Shown here one piece after another: positions 25,525 to 34,146 of a stretch of DNA of 49,782 nt. The notes below the pieces were generated by a model that saw nothing but the letters and a program-made list of their open reading frames with translations, searched no databases and was not told the DNA's origin. The stretch covers positions 1 through 49,782 of the forward strand of contig DATAXP010000053.1 in NCBI GenBank assembly GCA_036272935.1, read 5' to 3'. Source of the stretch: DATAXP01 sp036272935 (GTDB lineage Bacteria > Planctomycetota > Planctomycetia > Pirellulales > PNKZ01). A program made the position numbers and the translations under genes. Numbering within the stretch: the stretch's first letter is position 1; each line of letters opens with the position of its first letter.

Positions 25525-26529
25525 TTAGAGGCGCGGGACTTCCACGCTGCGGATCAGCTCCAGGAGCTGGTCGTTGACCTGCCGGCCTTCGACTTCGGCC
25601 TCGGCCGTCAGGATCACGCGATGGCGCAAGGCCGGCAGAGCGATCTCGATCACGTCGTCGGGCACGGCGTAGTCGCGTCCGTGAAACGCGGCCAGCGTGC
25701 GCGCCGCCTGCATCATCGCGATGCCGGCCCGCGGGCTGGCGCCGAGATGGAACTGCGGCCAGGCGCGCGTGCGGCGCACGAGCTGGTTGATGTACTGAAT
25801 CAGCCGTTGATCGACGAGCACCTGCGAGCACTGCCCGGTCGTGGCGACAATCTCCTCGGGGCCGGTGACGGTTTGCAGCTCGTCAAGCCGGGTGTCGAGA
25901 TCGACCTGCGTGCTGTGCATCTCCAGGATCGCCGCCTCTTCGGCTTCGGCCGGATAATCGGCCGCCAGCTTGAACATGAACCGGTCGAGCTGGGCCTCGG
26001 GCAGGTTGTAGGTCCCTTCCGACTCGATGGGATTCTGCGTGGCGAGCACCAGGAACGGCCGGTCGAGCTTGTGGCTGGTGCGGTCGACCGTGACACGGTA
26101 CTCCTGCATGATCTCCAGCAAGGCGGCGTGCGTCTTGGCCGGCGAACGGTTGATCTCGTCGGCCAGCAGGAACTGCGTGAACACCGGCCCCGGATGGAAC
26201 GTGAACTCCTGCGTCTTCAGGTTGTAGATTGGCGTGCCGGTCAGGTCCGAAGGCATCAGGTCGGCGGTGAACTGGATGCGTCCGCAGCGGCAGCCCAGAA
26301 TCTTGCCCAGAGCGCGGACGAACAGTGTTTTGCCCAGCCCGGGAACACTTTCGATCAGCACGTGGCCGCTCGAAAACAGCGCCACCAACGCGCCGAGCAC
26401 CAACTCATCCTGGCCGACAAAAATCTTCCGCAGCTCGGCATTGATGCGGTTGAACAACTCCTGCCCCGGCGAGCGTACGCTCGGGACTTCAACGGCGGGC
26501 TCAGCGGCGATCGGCGACGTGTCACTCAT
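25525..26529 (-). CDS. MoxR family AAA+ ATPase
   Basis: 334 residues, the normal MoxR length. Walker A PGLGKT at 63-68, Walker B LLADEINRSP at 121-130, sensor region ATQNPIESEGTYNLPEAQLD, and the C-terminal lid domain with SPRAG. MoxR proteins are cytoplasmic ATPases thought to mature or insert vWA-containing partners. The DUF58 gene directly downstream and DUF4129/DUF4350 upstream match the widely conserved MoxR neighbourhood. A repeat of the ACACGGAT family fills the 70 bases between it and the upstream DUF4350 gene, so this junction is the loosest in the operon. Confidence 0.95.
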   Translation of the reverse strand: MSDTSPIAAEPAVEVPSVRSPGQELFNRINAELRKIFVGQDELVLGALVALFSSGHVLIESVPGLGKTLFVRALGKILGCRCGRIQFTADLMPSDLTGTPIYNLKTQEFTFHPGPVFTQFLLADEINRSPAKTHAALLEIMQEYRVTVDRTSHKLDRPFLVLATQNPIESEGTYNLPEAQLDRFMFKLAADYPAEAEEAAILEMHSTQVDLDTRLDELQTVTGPEEIVATTGQCSQVLVDQRLIQYINQLVRRTRAWPQFHLGASPRAGIAMMQAARTLAAFHGRDYAVPDDVIEIALPALRHRVILTAEAEVEGRQVNDQLLELIRSVEVPRL

Positions 26530-26551
26530 GATGATTCGTTAAACAATGCAC

Positions 26552-26624
26552 TACGGATACACGCAGATCAACACCGACCAGGAATCCGCTTACCCGTGTT
26601 CATCGGTGTCCATCCGTGATTTTC
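26552..26624. repeat. ACACGGAT word-repeat array inside the operon
   Basis: Left side reads CTACGGATACACGCAGATCA; right side CCGTGTTCATCGGTGTCCAT, then CCGTGATTTT. The halves are inverted, degenerate copies of ACACGGATgAACACGGAT. The DUF4350 stop codon (26600-26602) and the codons for its last residues (KITDGHR) lie inside. It separates DUF4350 from moxR. Confidence 0.75.
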
Positions 26625-27715
26625 TTTTGGCTCTCGTAATGCTCAATCGTCGCCGCGGCGGCGGGGCGATCGCCGGTTTTGGCCAGCAGCGCCCCCAACG
26701 CGCTCACGTGGGCGCCGAAGTCGGCAGTGCGTGGCGGATCGCCTGGGCGTGCCCGGCCGAAGATTGGCAGGCGCACGAAGCAGAAGATTGCCCCAACGAT
26801 CCCCAGATGCAGCAACACCTGATCGAACGGTCGAACCACCAGGATTTCCAGACCGGTGCGCTCGCCGGCGTCCGGTTCGCGATCGTAAATCTGCAACCCG
26901 CTGCGGCTGCTTTCGAGAAACACCACGCGCGCTTCGGCCGGCGCGTGATCGATCAGTCGTCCGGCCAACTTGCGATGTTCGTGATTCACCAGCGGCAGGT
27001 TCAGCAGGAACGAACCGTTCGTGACGACGTACAACCAGCCGTGGCCGATGCGCTGCCGCGAAACGAGCGCATCATGTTCCGATTCGACGACAATCTCGGC
27101 CCAACGATCGGGGACGTAACGCCCCTCGAGCTCGATGCCCAGCTTTGCCGGATCGACGCCTGCGGTCCAGTCGTCGTCGCCTGAGAGCGTGTGAACACTG
27201 CGCGGTTTTTTCTTTCCGAGACACAGGAACCAGTCGCAATCTTTGTGCGCTGGCATGTCGTCGCGGCGAATCGATTGCGCCGTCTCCGCGGCTTTAATCT
27301 CGTCGCCGATTTTTTCCTGCTGGTCTTCCGGCGCGGCGGCTTCGACGGCGGTCCAGTAGTCGGCTGTCGCGTCGTAGTCGCGTCCTACGTAGACCAGCAT
27401 CCGATCGGGCTCGTCCGACAGCCACTGCTCGAACCACTTGCGGGTCTTCTTATCCGGCGGACGAAAATCGTCGGGGAACCACACGAACACGTCAGTCCGC
27501 TCGCCCAGCTTCGGCGACACGTACGACGAGCTGGTGACGCGATGCCCGGCGGCGGCAAACATATCGCCGAGGACGCGCGTGCCATTGATGCTGTCGGCGG
27601 CAGGCCCGGCGCGCTCGCCGTAGCGCGTGTTGAGATTGCCGCAGCCGGTCGCCAGGAGCGCAAGCAAGATGGAGGCAGCGCCCGGCGCGCATTGTGCCAT
27701 ACGGTGTTCGATCAT
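26600..27715 (-). CDS. DUF4350-domain lipoprotein
   Basis: 371 residues. Start ATG 27715 overlaps the stop of the upstream DUF4129 gene (ATGA), which decides it. An N-terminal lipoprotein signal is visible (ILLALLATGCGN, lipidation at that Cys). The DUF4350 part has the pattern INGTRVLGDMFAAAGHRV, then DVFVWFPDDF and LVYVGRDYDA, as in the GATase-like domain of these proteins, which is probably non-catalytic. A C-terminal membrane helix (LLHLGIVGAIFCFVRLPIFG) is followed by a short cytoplasmic tail. Function is unknown, but the family travels with MoxR, DUF4129 and DUF58. The last residues and stop are encoded by repeat DNA. Confidence 0.85.
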   Translation of the reverse strand: MIEHRMAQCAPGAASILLALLATGCGNLNTRYGERAGPAADSINGTRVLGDMFAAAGHRVTSSSYVSPKLGERTDVFVWFPDDFRPPDKKTRKWFEQWLSDEPDRMLVYVGRDYDATADYWTAVEAAAPEDQQEKIGDEIKAAETAQSIRRDDMPAHKDCDWFLCLGKKKPRSVHTLSGDDDWTAGVDPAKLGIELEGRYVPDRWAEIVVESEHDALVSRQRIGHGWLYVVTNGSFLLNLPLVNHEHRKLAGRLIDHAPAEARVVFLESSRSGLQIYDREPDAGERTGLEILVVRPFDQVLLHLGIVGAIFCFVRLPIFGRARPGDPPRTADFGAHVSALGALLAKTGDRPAAAATIEHYESQKKITDGHR

Positions 27716-28422
27716 GCCGCGCCTCCGCCACCGACGGTGAACTCGTCGAGTTGCGACCAGCATGCCTCGAATCGCTGGCGATCGAGCGCCTGGTGGCCGA
27801 AGAACGCGTCTTCAAACGCTACCATGCACCGCTCGAGCGCGCCGGCCAGCGGCGAGCGGCGTGCCGCCTCGCGCAGGTATTGCCGGTTCGTCTTGCCGCG
27901 CGCCAAGTGGATCACCTGTCGGCGGTCCAGCTCGAGCAGCTCGAAGCTGAACAAGCACACGATCGCCGCGGCGTAGTTCCCCTCGGCGCGCAGCCGTCGG
28001 CAGCGATCGAGCAATTCCTCGGCCGAGTTCGCCACGGCGAACGGCAGCGCCTCGATCCGGGCCCGATCGAGTGCCGCTCGCTGCGGTCGCGCTTGGTCGA
28101 GCGCGGCCCCTGAGTTCTCGCGGAAGAATCGCAGTAGCAGATAGGCGATGGTCGCCAGCACCGCCGCACCCGCAATCCATGCGGCGTATTGCAGTCCCAG
28201 ATGGGCCCATGACCAGTTGGTTTTCCGCGATGAATTCGACCACGGATCGCGCAATGGCAATCGGCGCAGCGAGTCGCTTTGACCGTCGTACCACGGATAA
28301 TTCCACGAGCTGCCGAGCGCCTCGCGTCCGGATTCGACCGGGTCGGCGGCCTCGAGCGCCACCGGTGAGCCGATCGAGACGAGCCCGGCGGCGATCGCGA
28401 GTAGAAATACGATCCGCGGCAT
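27712..28422 (-). CDS. DUF4129-domain membrane protein
   Basis: 236 residues. A signal-like N-terminus (IVFLLAIAAGLVSIG), a short extracytoplasmic part, one membrane helix at about 77-98 (YAAWIAGAAVLATIAYLLLR), and a cytoplasmic DUF4129 domain with the hallmark LARGKTNRQYLRE and helices NYAAAIVCLFSFELLELD. It starts within the upstream gene's stop (TGATG at 28424-28420) and overlaps DUF4350 by ATGA, so it is translationally coupled on both sides. DUF4129 is found at the end of transglutaminase-like proteins or alone in MoxR clusters. Its role is unknown. Confidence 0.88.
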   Translation of the reverse strand: MPRIVFLLAIAAGLVSIGSPVALEAADPVESGREALGSSWNYPWYDGQSDSLRRLPLRDPWSNSSRKTNWSWAHLGLQYAAWIAGAAVLATIAYLLLRFFRENSGAALDQARPQRAALDRARIEALPFAVANSAEELLDRCRRLRAEGNYAAAIVCLFSFELLELDRRQVIHLARGKTNRQYLREAARRSPLAGALERCMVAFEDAFFGHQALDRQRFEACWSQLDEFTVGGGGAA

Positions 28423-29300
28423 CAAGAGAGCTGCCTCGCGATTCGCGCCCCTTCGGTGCGCAACGTCAGTTCCACTTCCCAGCCCTCGTTGCGAATCCGC
28501 AAGTCGACATAGCTCAGGAATCGCACCACCGTAAAGTAACCGATCGTTCCCCAAGCGGCTACCGGCACATACACGGCGTAAAAATCCGCGCGGGGCCAGG
28601 CGCTGAACGTCGCGAGCGCCACCAGGTTCCACCAGGCGACAATCAGTGCCGTCAGCAGCAACCAGCCGACAAGTGTCGCGATCATCCAGCGCAAGGTCAC
28701 TTCGCTGGCCGCGTGGGCGTGCATCGACGTGATCCGCCGCAGCGTAGTGATTTGCCCAGGCGCGCGCCGCAGCGGATTGCGCTCCAGCAGCAGCACCTCG
28801 TTCGAGTACGGCCAGAGCATGTACAACATCCACCAGCCGATCACCACGAAGATCGCCAGCACCGTTTGCGCTTCGGAACTATAGCCGTTGCGGTAGCCGT
28901 AGATGAACCAGAAGGCGATCAGCCCGCGCACCACGACTTGCAGCCAGAACAGCTGCGGCAACCGTGAGACAAACTGTCGGGCGATCAGCCCTACCGACGG
29001 TTTTTCGAGAAACAGGGCCTGCCCCAGGTACAATGTCATCGTCGCGGTGGCGAGCGGCGTTTGCCAGATCATCAGCACGGCCAGGTGCCCCAGGTATTGC
29101 CAAGGCACCTGGACTTCGAGATCGGCTTCGGCCAGTGCGCCCCACAACAGCGCGTAGTTGAGCAGCGCGCACGGCACCGCGCCCACCAGCCAGCACAGAC
29201 CTAGCGGCAAGGCGTGCCCGCGGATCAAGCGCAGCGCCAGGTCCATGATGTCGGCAAACCCACGTTCGCGAATCACGATTTGCGTGCTGTCGAGCTGCAT
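28422..29300 (-). CDS. polytopic membrane protein of the MoxR cluster
   Basis: 292 residues with about six hydrophobic helices (for example LGLCWLVGAVPCALLNYALLW and TVLAIFVVIGWWMLYMLW). An N-terminal amphipathic part, FADIMDLALRLIRGHA, recalls proteins with a glycerophosphoryl-like or YciC-type membrane domain. I cannot name the family. Position between SpoIIM and DUF4129 and the TGATG overlap with DUF4129 show it belongs to the same system. 56 bases of AGTGATAA repeat separate it from spoIIM. Note that GTPase or transporter motifs are absent. Confidence 0.8.
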   Translation of the reverse strand: MQLDSTQIVIRERGFADIMDLALRLIRGHALPLGLCWLVGAVPCALLNYALLWGALAEADLEVQVPWQYLGHLAVLMIWQTPLATATMTLYLGQALFLEKPSVGLIARQFVSRLPQLFWLQVVVRGLIAFWFIYGYRNGYSSEAQTVLAIFVVIGWWMLYMLWPYSNEVLLLERNPLRRAPGQITTLRRITSMHAHAASEVTLRWMIATLVGWLLLTALIVAWWNLVALATFSAWPRADFYAVYVPVAAWGTIGYFTVVRFLSYVDLRIRNEGWEVELTLRTEGARIARQLS

Positions 29301-29307
29301 TTGAGAA

Positions 29308-29378
29308 AGTGATTCGTGCTAAGTGATCAGTGATAAGTGCCGGCATTGATTACTTATCACTTTGCACTTATCACTTCT
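29308..29378. repeat. AGTGATAAGTG word-repeat array inside the operon
   Basis: Left half AAAGTGATTCGTGCTAAGTG, right half TTACTTATCACTTTGCACTTATC: inverted, degenerate tandem of AAGTGATAAGTG. The SpoIIM stop codon (29357-29359) and its last residues (GEVISAK) are encoded in the right half. It lies between the SpoIIM gene and the next operon gene. Confidence 0.78.
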
Positions 29379-30325
29379 CCCCTTCTTCCCAGGCCGAAAA
29401 AGTAGAACAGCAACATCGCCGCCGAGACGATCGCCACGCCTGCCTTCGCCGAGTACGGCAGCGACGAGGGAGAAACAAATGCCTCGATCGTCGCCGCCAG
29501 GCAGAACAGCACAACGGCGGCACACACCGGCGCGACCGATTCCCCTGCCGCGCGGCGAAGCGACTCGCCGCGGGTGTAGCCGCGCGTGTCGATCAGCGAG
29601 AATCCCAGCCGCATGCCGGCGCCGGCCGCCAGCACGATCGCCGTCAGCTCGAACGGCCCGTGGGCCGTGACGAAGTGATAGAAGTTCGTGCGCTCGGGTG
29701 TCGTAAGCATGAAGCCGAACACGCTTCCCAACAGGGCCGCGTTCGAGATCGTCAAGAACAATCCGCCGATCCCCAGCAGCAGCCCGGCGCCGAAGCATTG
29801 CAGGCCGATCCCCGCGTTGTGCTGCACGTAGAAGCCCGCCATGCCGGCACGACTCTCGTCATGCTTGCCGTCGATCGGATCGGCATACATCCGCTCGTAC
29901 ATTTGCATCTGGTCCTTGCCGATCAATTGCTCGGCAAACGTCGGCGAGCAGTAGGCGGTAACGAGCACCACCAGAAATACGCTCCAGAAAATCGCCATCG
30001 CCAGCCGCAGGCAGTTGTCGCGGTACAATCGCCGTGGCACCACGACGAACAACTCGGCCAGCCACGTCGCGGGCCGGAACGATTGGCTGCGGTAGAGCTG
30101 GTTATGCGCCCGGCCAACGAGCTGATGCAGATACGCAACCGTCGTCGGTGATAGTTGACGGGCGTCGGCCAGGGCCAGATCGGCGCATGCCGCGCGATAC
30201 AACGCCGCGAAACGGAGCATCTCGCGCAAGGGCACCTTGCGGCCGCCTCCCTCGAGCCGCCGGGCGGCAGTCTCCAATTCGCTCCATTGCAATTGCCGCG
30301 CTTGCAGCCCGTTGGGCATCGTCAT
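29357..30325 (-). CDS. SpoIIM/DUF95 family membrane protein
   Basis: 322 residues. Soluble N-terminal helices to about 95, then several membrane helices: LAMAIFWSVFLVVLVTAYCS, a central LGIGGLFLTISNAALLGSVFG, and a C-terminal pair. The motif AHGPFELTAIVLAAGAGMRLG is the conserved core of the stage II sporulation protein M family. In Bacillus, SpoIIM helps engulfment, but most family members occur in non-sporulating bacteria within MoxR/RDD clusters, so sporulation is not implied. Start ATG 30325 overlaps the upstream RDD stop (TGATG). The last residues come from the AGTGATAA repeat. Confidence 0.9.
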   Translation of the reverse strand: MTMPNGLQARQLQWSELETAARRLEGGGRKVPLREMLRFAALYRAACADLALADARQLSPTTVAYLHQLVGRAHNQLYRSQSFRPATWLAELFVVVPRRLYRDNCLRLAMAIFWSVFLVVLVTAYCSPTFAEQLIGKDQMQMYERMYADPIDGKHDESRAGMAGFYVQHNAGIGLQCFGAGLLLGIGGLFLTISNAALLGSVFGFMLTTPERTNFYHFVTAHGPFELTAIVLAAGAGMRLGFSLIDTRGYTRGESLRRAAGESVAPVCAAVVLFCLAATIEAFVSPSSLPYSAKAGVAIVSAAMLLFYFFGLGRRGEVISAK

Positions 30326-31221
30326 CAGCCGTCAATCTCCAGCGGCGCCGGTTCATCCATCGCCAACGCCGGCACCGTGATCGCACCTGGTAACGCGGCG
30401 ACCATGGGCCGCGGAGGCGGTTGGCTCGGTTCCTCAGCAACCTCGGCGGTAAATATTCGATGGTACAACGCACACAGCAGCACGTCGGGATTGGTCGCGC
30501 TCGGCAGGTCGAGCTTCACGCGCAGCGGCTCGGCCAGGTGATAGGCCATCTCGCATCGCCGCGCCCACGAGAACCGCTGCCGCCGCTCGACGTAGCGCCC
30601 CAAGGCGCGGGCCACGCCGCGATCGATCGCCAACTTCGGCGGCAGGTCTGCCGCGAGTTGCAAGGCCGCCGGCTCGACGATGCGCACCATCGCTTGCGGG
30701 CGCGATCGCTCTTCAATGACCACCATCGTGCCGCACGCCAGGTCGCCGAGCCGCTGGAACCGGTCGTTCGACGCCGCCGCGAACAGGCCCAACTGATACA
30801 GCGGGATGCGGAAGACGCCGAGTTGCAACAGCGGCATGCCATCGGCAATGCGCAGGAAGTTTCGCAACACCGCCTGCCAGGCGCGAATCGGCAGGCCGTC
30901 GACCGTGAGCACGCGCAGACCGCAGATTCGTTTGCCCGGCGTCTGGCCGTTCCACACCGTCTCGAACACGCCGCCATAAAACCACTCGAACGCGAACATC
31001 GCGACCAGCCACACGCCCACGCCGACCGACCCCAGCCCGACCGAGCCAAGCGTGAACATCAGCACCAGCCAGATGCCGATGCTCATGCCGATGCGCAGCC
31101 CCACGTCGATCAGATATGCTCCCAGCCGGCGGAACGGGCCGGCGACACGATACTCGAACGCGATGTTCTCGGGCGTGACGATCCGAATGACCGTGTCGAG
31201 TTGTGCTTTGCTCGTCGGCAC
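30325..31221 (-). CDS. RDD-family membrane protein
   Basis: 298 residues from a GTG at 31221, where homology begins. The RDD motif is visible: RRLGAYLIDVGLRI at 31-44, later QTPGKRICGLRVL and FLRIADGMPLL, typical of the RDD family of polytopic membrane proteins. Three membrane helices (about 38-60, 65-90, 145-165) are followed by a 130-residue cytoplasmic tail, rich in Pro at its end. It is the first gene of the operon. The upstream frame is open to 31863 but runs through the SDR gene on the other strand, so it is not a start. The GTG has no visible Shine-Dalgarno site, so the start is uncertain. Confidence 0.83.
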   Translation of the reverse strand: MPTSKAQLDTVIRIVTPENIAFEYRVAGPFRRLGAYLIDVGLRIGMSIGIWLVLMFTLGSVGLGSVGVGVWLVAMFAFEWFYGGVFETVWNGQTPGKRICGLRVLTVDGLPIRAWQAVLRNFLRIADGMPLLQLGVFRIPLYQLGLFAAASNDRFQRLGDLACGTMVVIEERSRPQAMVRIVEPAALQLAADLPPKLAIDRGVARALGRYVERRQRFSWARRCEMAYHLAEPLRVKLDLPSATNPDVLLCALYHRIFTAEVAEEPSQPPPRPMVAALPGAITVPALAMDEPAPLEIDG

Positions 31222-31338
31222 GCGAGCATTATCGGCTGCTGGGCGGCATTCCGCCAGGGTTAGCCGTGGACACCGGGCAGCGTCGCAGGTACCGTAACCG
31301 CGAACGATGCATCTCACCCGGTAAGTGGCGAGCGAACG

Positions 31339-32070
31339 ATGAACTTGCAAGGCAAGACGGCACTCGTGACTGGCGGCGGCAGCGGTATCGGGCTGGGCAT
31401 TGCCACGGCACTGGCCGATGAAGGTTGCCGCGTGGCGATCGCCGGCCGCAACGAAGAGAAGCTGCGCGCCGCGGCCGCGGCCTATCGTGGCTCGCCGGGA
31501 TTGCTGTGCCGCGCCGCCGACGTCGGCAACCTGCGCGATGTCGAGCAGCTCGTCGTCTGGGCCGACGAGCAGATGGGACGCGTCGATGTTCTGGTCACCA
31601 GCGCCGGCATCAACGTCATCAAGCGCAAGATGGCTGAGTTGTCGATCGAGGATTGGGAGCAGATGCTGCGCATCAACGCCACGGGGGCGTATTATTCGAT
31701 GCGCGCCGTGCTGCCGCAGATGCGTGCCCGCCGCGACGGACTGATCGTGAACATCTCGTCGGTGGCCGGCAAGCGCTCGAGCTTGCTGGGGGGCGTGGGC
31801 TACAGCGCCGCGAAGTTCGCCTCGACGGCATTGGGCTTGACCGTCGGCCGCGAGGAATCGCAATACAACATCCGTGTGTCGAACATCTATCCCGGCGAAG
31901 TCGACACGCCGATCCTAGACGCCCGGCCTACGCCGGTGACCCCGGAGCACCGCGCGCGGATCTTGAAGCCCGAAGACGTAGCCGCCGCAGTGGTGATGAT
32001 CGCCTACCTACCGCCCCGCGCCCACGTGCCCGAGTTGATCATCAAGCCGACGTCACAAGATTATGCCTGA
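31339..32070 (+). CDS. short-chain dehydrogenase/reductase
   Basis: 243 residues, classical SDR. TGGGSGIG at 11-18 binds NAD(P), SAG at 88-90 (normally NNAG/NxAG), catalytic S141 in VNISSVAG, Y155 and K159 in GYSAAKFA. The acid-neutral residue after the second strand (IAGRNEEKL) is Arg at 37, which suggests NADP(H). The substrate is an alcohol or ketone and cannot be read from the sequence. It is divergent from the RDD operon and convergent with the ceramidase-like gene 27 bases away. The start is ATG 31339; no clear Shine-Dalgarno site. Confidence 0.92.
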   Translation: MNLQGKTALVTGGGSGIGLGIATALADEGCRVAIAGRNEEKLRAAAAAYRGSPGLLCRAADVGNLRDVEQLVVWADEQMGRVDVLVTSAGINVIKRKMAELSIEDWEQMLRINATGAYYSMRAVLPQMRARRDGLIVNISSVAGKRSSLLGGVGYSAAKFASTALGLTVGREESQYNIRVSNIYPGEVDTPILDARPTPVTPEHRARILKPEDVAAAVVMIAYLPPRAHVPELIIKPTSQDYA

Positions 32071-32097
32071 AGACCGTAGTGGCGCCGCTCAGTGTCC

Positions 32098-34116
32098 TCA
32101 TCGTGCGCTGTTAGGTGTTTGCGCCACCGTCAACAGGGGTCGGAGGATATCGGCCCAGATTTTGTAGCCGGCGTCGCTGAGGTGCAGCTTGTCGTCGGCG
32201 TACAGTTCGGGGCGCGGCTGACCGTCGTTGCCCAACAGCGGCGTCGCTACGTCGACAAACTCCAGCCGCTTGTCGCCCGAGGTGGCGATCCAGTGCTCGA
32301 TGAGCCGATTCGCTTCGCGCCCTTTGTCGACGATCGACCAGCGCTTCGGGCTGGGCTTGATCGACAGGTAAAGAATCTTCGCTTCGGGCAGCGCGGGACG
32401 CACCTTGCGGATGAACGCCTCGAAGTCGGCCGCGACTTCTTGGGGGCTCTTGCCCGCCGCCAGATCGTTGTCGCCGGCGTACAGCACCACGGTGCTTGGC
32501 TTGTACGGCGTGACAATATTGTAGGCGAACTCCACCGAGTCGGCCAACTGCGAGCCGCCGAAGCCGCGGTTGAGCACCGGCAGCTCGGGGAAGTATTCTT
32601 GCAACGGCCAGCGGCGGATGCTCGAGCTGCCGACGAACACGATGCCGCCCGGCTGCGGCGGATGCTCGCGATCTTGCGTCGCGAAGGCTTCGATCGCCTC
32701 GGCCCACTTCGACGTGCCGGCCACGACCGGCTTGCCGAACGACGCGGGCAGCAGCCGTCCGACCGTCTGCACGATCATCTCTTCGATCTCGGGCGAGAAG
32801 TGCGTCGGGCGGTCGTAGTAGTACATCGAGCTGTCGACTTCGTAGCCCCCTTCGCCGATCACACGCTTCGAGGCGATGTAGCACGGATCGTCGTTCGAGT
32901 AGGCGTTGATCCACAGCGGCTTGCCGCGGTACTCGCGCTCCAGCCGCAAGGCATAATCGACCACCACCTCGCCCGGCAGGAACACCATCGCCAGCGCGTC
33001 GCCAAAATTCCACGCCGCGATGCGGTAGGCCATCGTGGTCGGCAGCTTTTCGCCACGATCCAGGCGTTCCAGGTTTTTCTTGGCGTGGATGGCGATCGCC
33101 CCTTTCGTCGCCGCCCGCTTCTCCCATTCCTCGCGCGTCGGCAGCGTGTCGAACGGCAGCTCGATCTGCTCGGCACGCGCCTCCGTGACCGCCGGCAGCG
33201 GACGGAACTCGCCGGCCTGCAGCAGCCGGTTGACTTCGCGTCGCAGCTCGTCGCCGTGCTGCTGGGCATCGGCGAGCTTACTGCGCGGTTGAGGGTTGGC
33301 GTCGGCAGCGCAGCCGATGGCAACCATCGCTACCGTGCCGGGATGATCGCGTTCGATCAGCTCCTGGGCGTAGCCGGCCCAGTCGCCGCAGAACTTGTTG
33401 AAATCGCCGCCGAGCGTCGTACAGTGGCAAGCGTAGTTCACGAGCACGCCGCGCAGCTTGCCCGAGGGGTCGGTGACGCGCAGCACGGGCAGACGATGAT
33501 CGACCGGCGCCCCGGGGTTGACGCCGAATCCGCTCCAAGCACCCTGCTTGAGCACGCGGCGGTTGGCGGCAAAGCCCGCAGTGCCGACAGCCCATGAGAG
33601 CTCGGCAGGCTTGCGATCGGCCAGCGCCGCGGCGGCCACTTCTTCGATCGCCGCTTCCAGTTCGCGCGTGTACTCGGCGATGTGCTGCCGCACTTCATCG
33701 GTCGGGTCCGAGACGATCAGCGGCGCGACACCCAAGACCGCCGGCGCGCAGTGCGTGTGCGAGGCGCAGATCGCGAACCCCTCGGGTTCGATGCCAAACC
33801 GTTTGCCCAGCCGCGAGGCGATGTTCGCGGTCATCGTCGCCGGCACGCCGAGATTATCGAGCGTGACTAGAATCGCCGGGTGTTGGGCGTCGCTGCCGAT
33901 GGCGATCGCCTTGGCCCACAACCGCTGCTCAGCTTCGGTCGCTTCCTCCTTGCGGCCAAAGTAGCCGGACATTCGCACCGGATGCGTCGGCGTCACGTCG
34001 CGGCGCGCCAGGCCGACCATCACCGGTTCGGCGGCATGAACCACCTTGAACGCACCGAGCAGCAAACCAAACAGCAACAAGCAACCGACGGCAGCGAGTA
34101 AGCGGACGCGATGCAT
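32098..34116 (-). CDS. neutral ceramidase-like domain fused to SGNH/GDSL hydrolase
   Basis: 672 residues with an N-terminal signal (LLLFGLLLGAFKVVHAAE). Residues about 30-460 resemble the N-terminal domain of neutral/alkaline ceramidases: SHTH at 119-122 and ACHCT (H231) for zinc, PGE at 381-383. The segment that carries the nucleophile Ser in true ceramidases (GDVSPN) reads GCAADANP here, so the Ser is missing. Residues about 488-660 form an SGNH hydrolase with all blocks: FVGSSSI (S498), GFGGS, YAGDNDL (N550), DDKLHLS (D642, H645). The second domain should be an active esterase; the first may be a metal hydrolase of different specificity. Exported. The start ATG 34116 opens the signal peptide. 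Confidence 0.88.
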   Translation of the reverse strand: MHRVRLLAAVGCLLLFGLLLGAFKVVHAAEPVMVGLARRDVTPTHPVRMSGYFGRKEEATEAEQRLWAKAIAIGSDAQHPAILVTLDNLGVPATMTANIASRLGKRFGIEPEGFAICASHTHCAPAVLGVAPLIVSDPTDEVRQHIAEYTRELEAAIEEVAAAALADRKPAELSWAVGTAGFAANRRVLKQGAWSGFGVNPGAPVDHRLPVLRVTDPSGKLRGVLVNYACHCTTLGGDFNKFCGDWAGYAQELIERDHPGTVAMVAIGCAADANPQPRSKLADAQQHGDELRREVNRLLQAGEFRPLPAVTEARAEQIELPFDTLPTREEWEKRAATKGAIAIHAKKNLERLDRGEKLPTTMAYRIAAWNFGDALAMVFLPGEVVVDYALRLEREYRGKPLWINAYSNDDPCYIASKRVIGEGGYEVDSSMYYYDRPTHFSPEIEEMIVQTVGRLLPASFGKPVVAGTSKWAEAIEAFATQDREHPPQPGGIVFVGSSSIRRWPLQEYFPELPVLNRGFGGSQLADSVEFAYNIVTPYKPSTVVLYAGDNDLAAGKSPQEVAADFEAFIRKVRPALPEAKILYLSIKPSPKRWSIVDKGREANRLIEHWIATSGDKRLEFVDVATPLLGNDGQPRPELYADDKLHLSDAGYKIWADILRPLLTVAQTPNSAR

Positions 34117-34146
34117 GGCGGGGACCTCGGAAGAAGGCAGGCGGGG

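Noticed and set aside
29357..30325. SpoIIM taken as a sign of sporulation
   Set aside because: The family is widespread in non-sporulating bacteria within MoxR/RDD clusters, and no other sporulation gene is present.
31222..31863. Upstream extension of the RDD protein
   Set aside because: This frame runs antisense through the SDR gene; RDD homology starts after the GTG at 31221.
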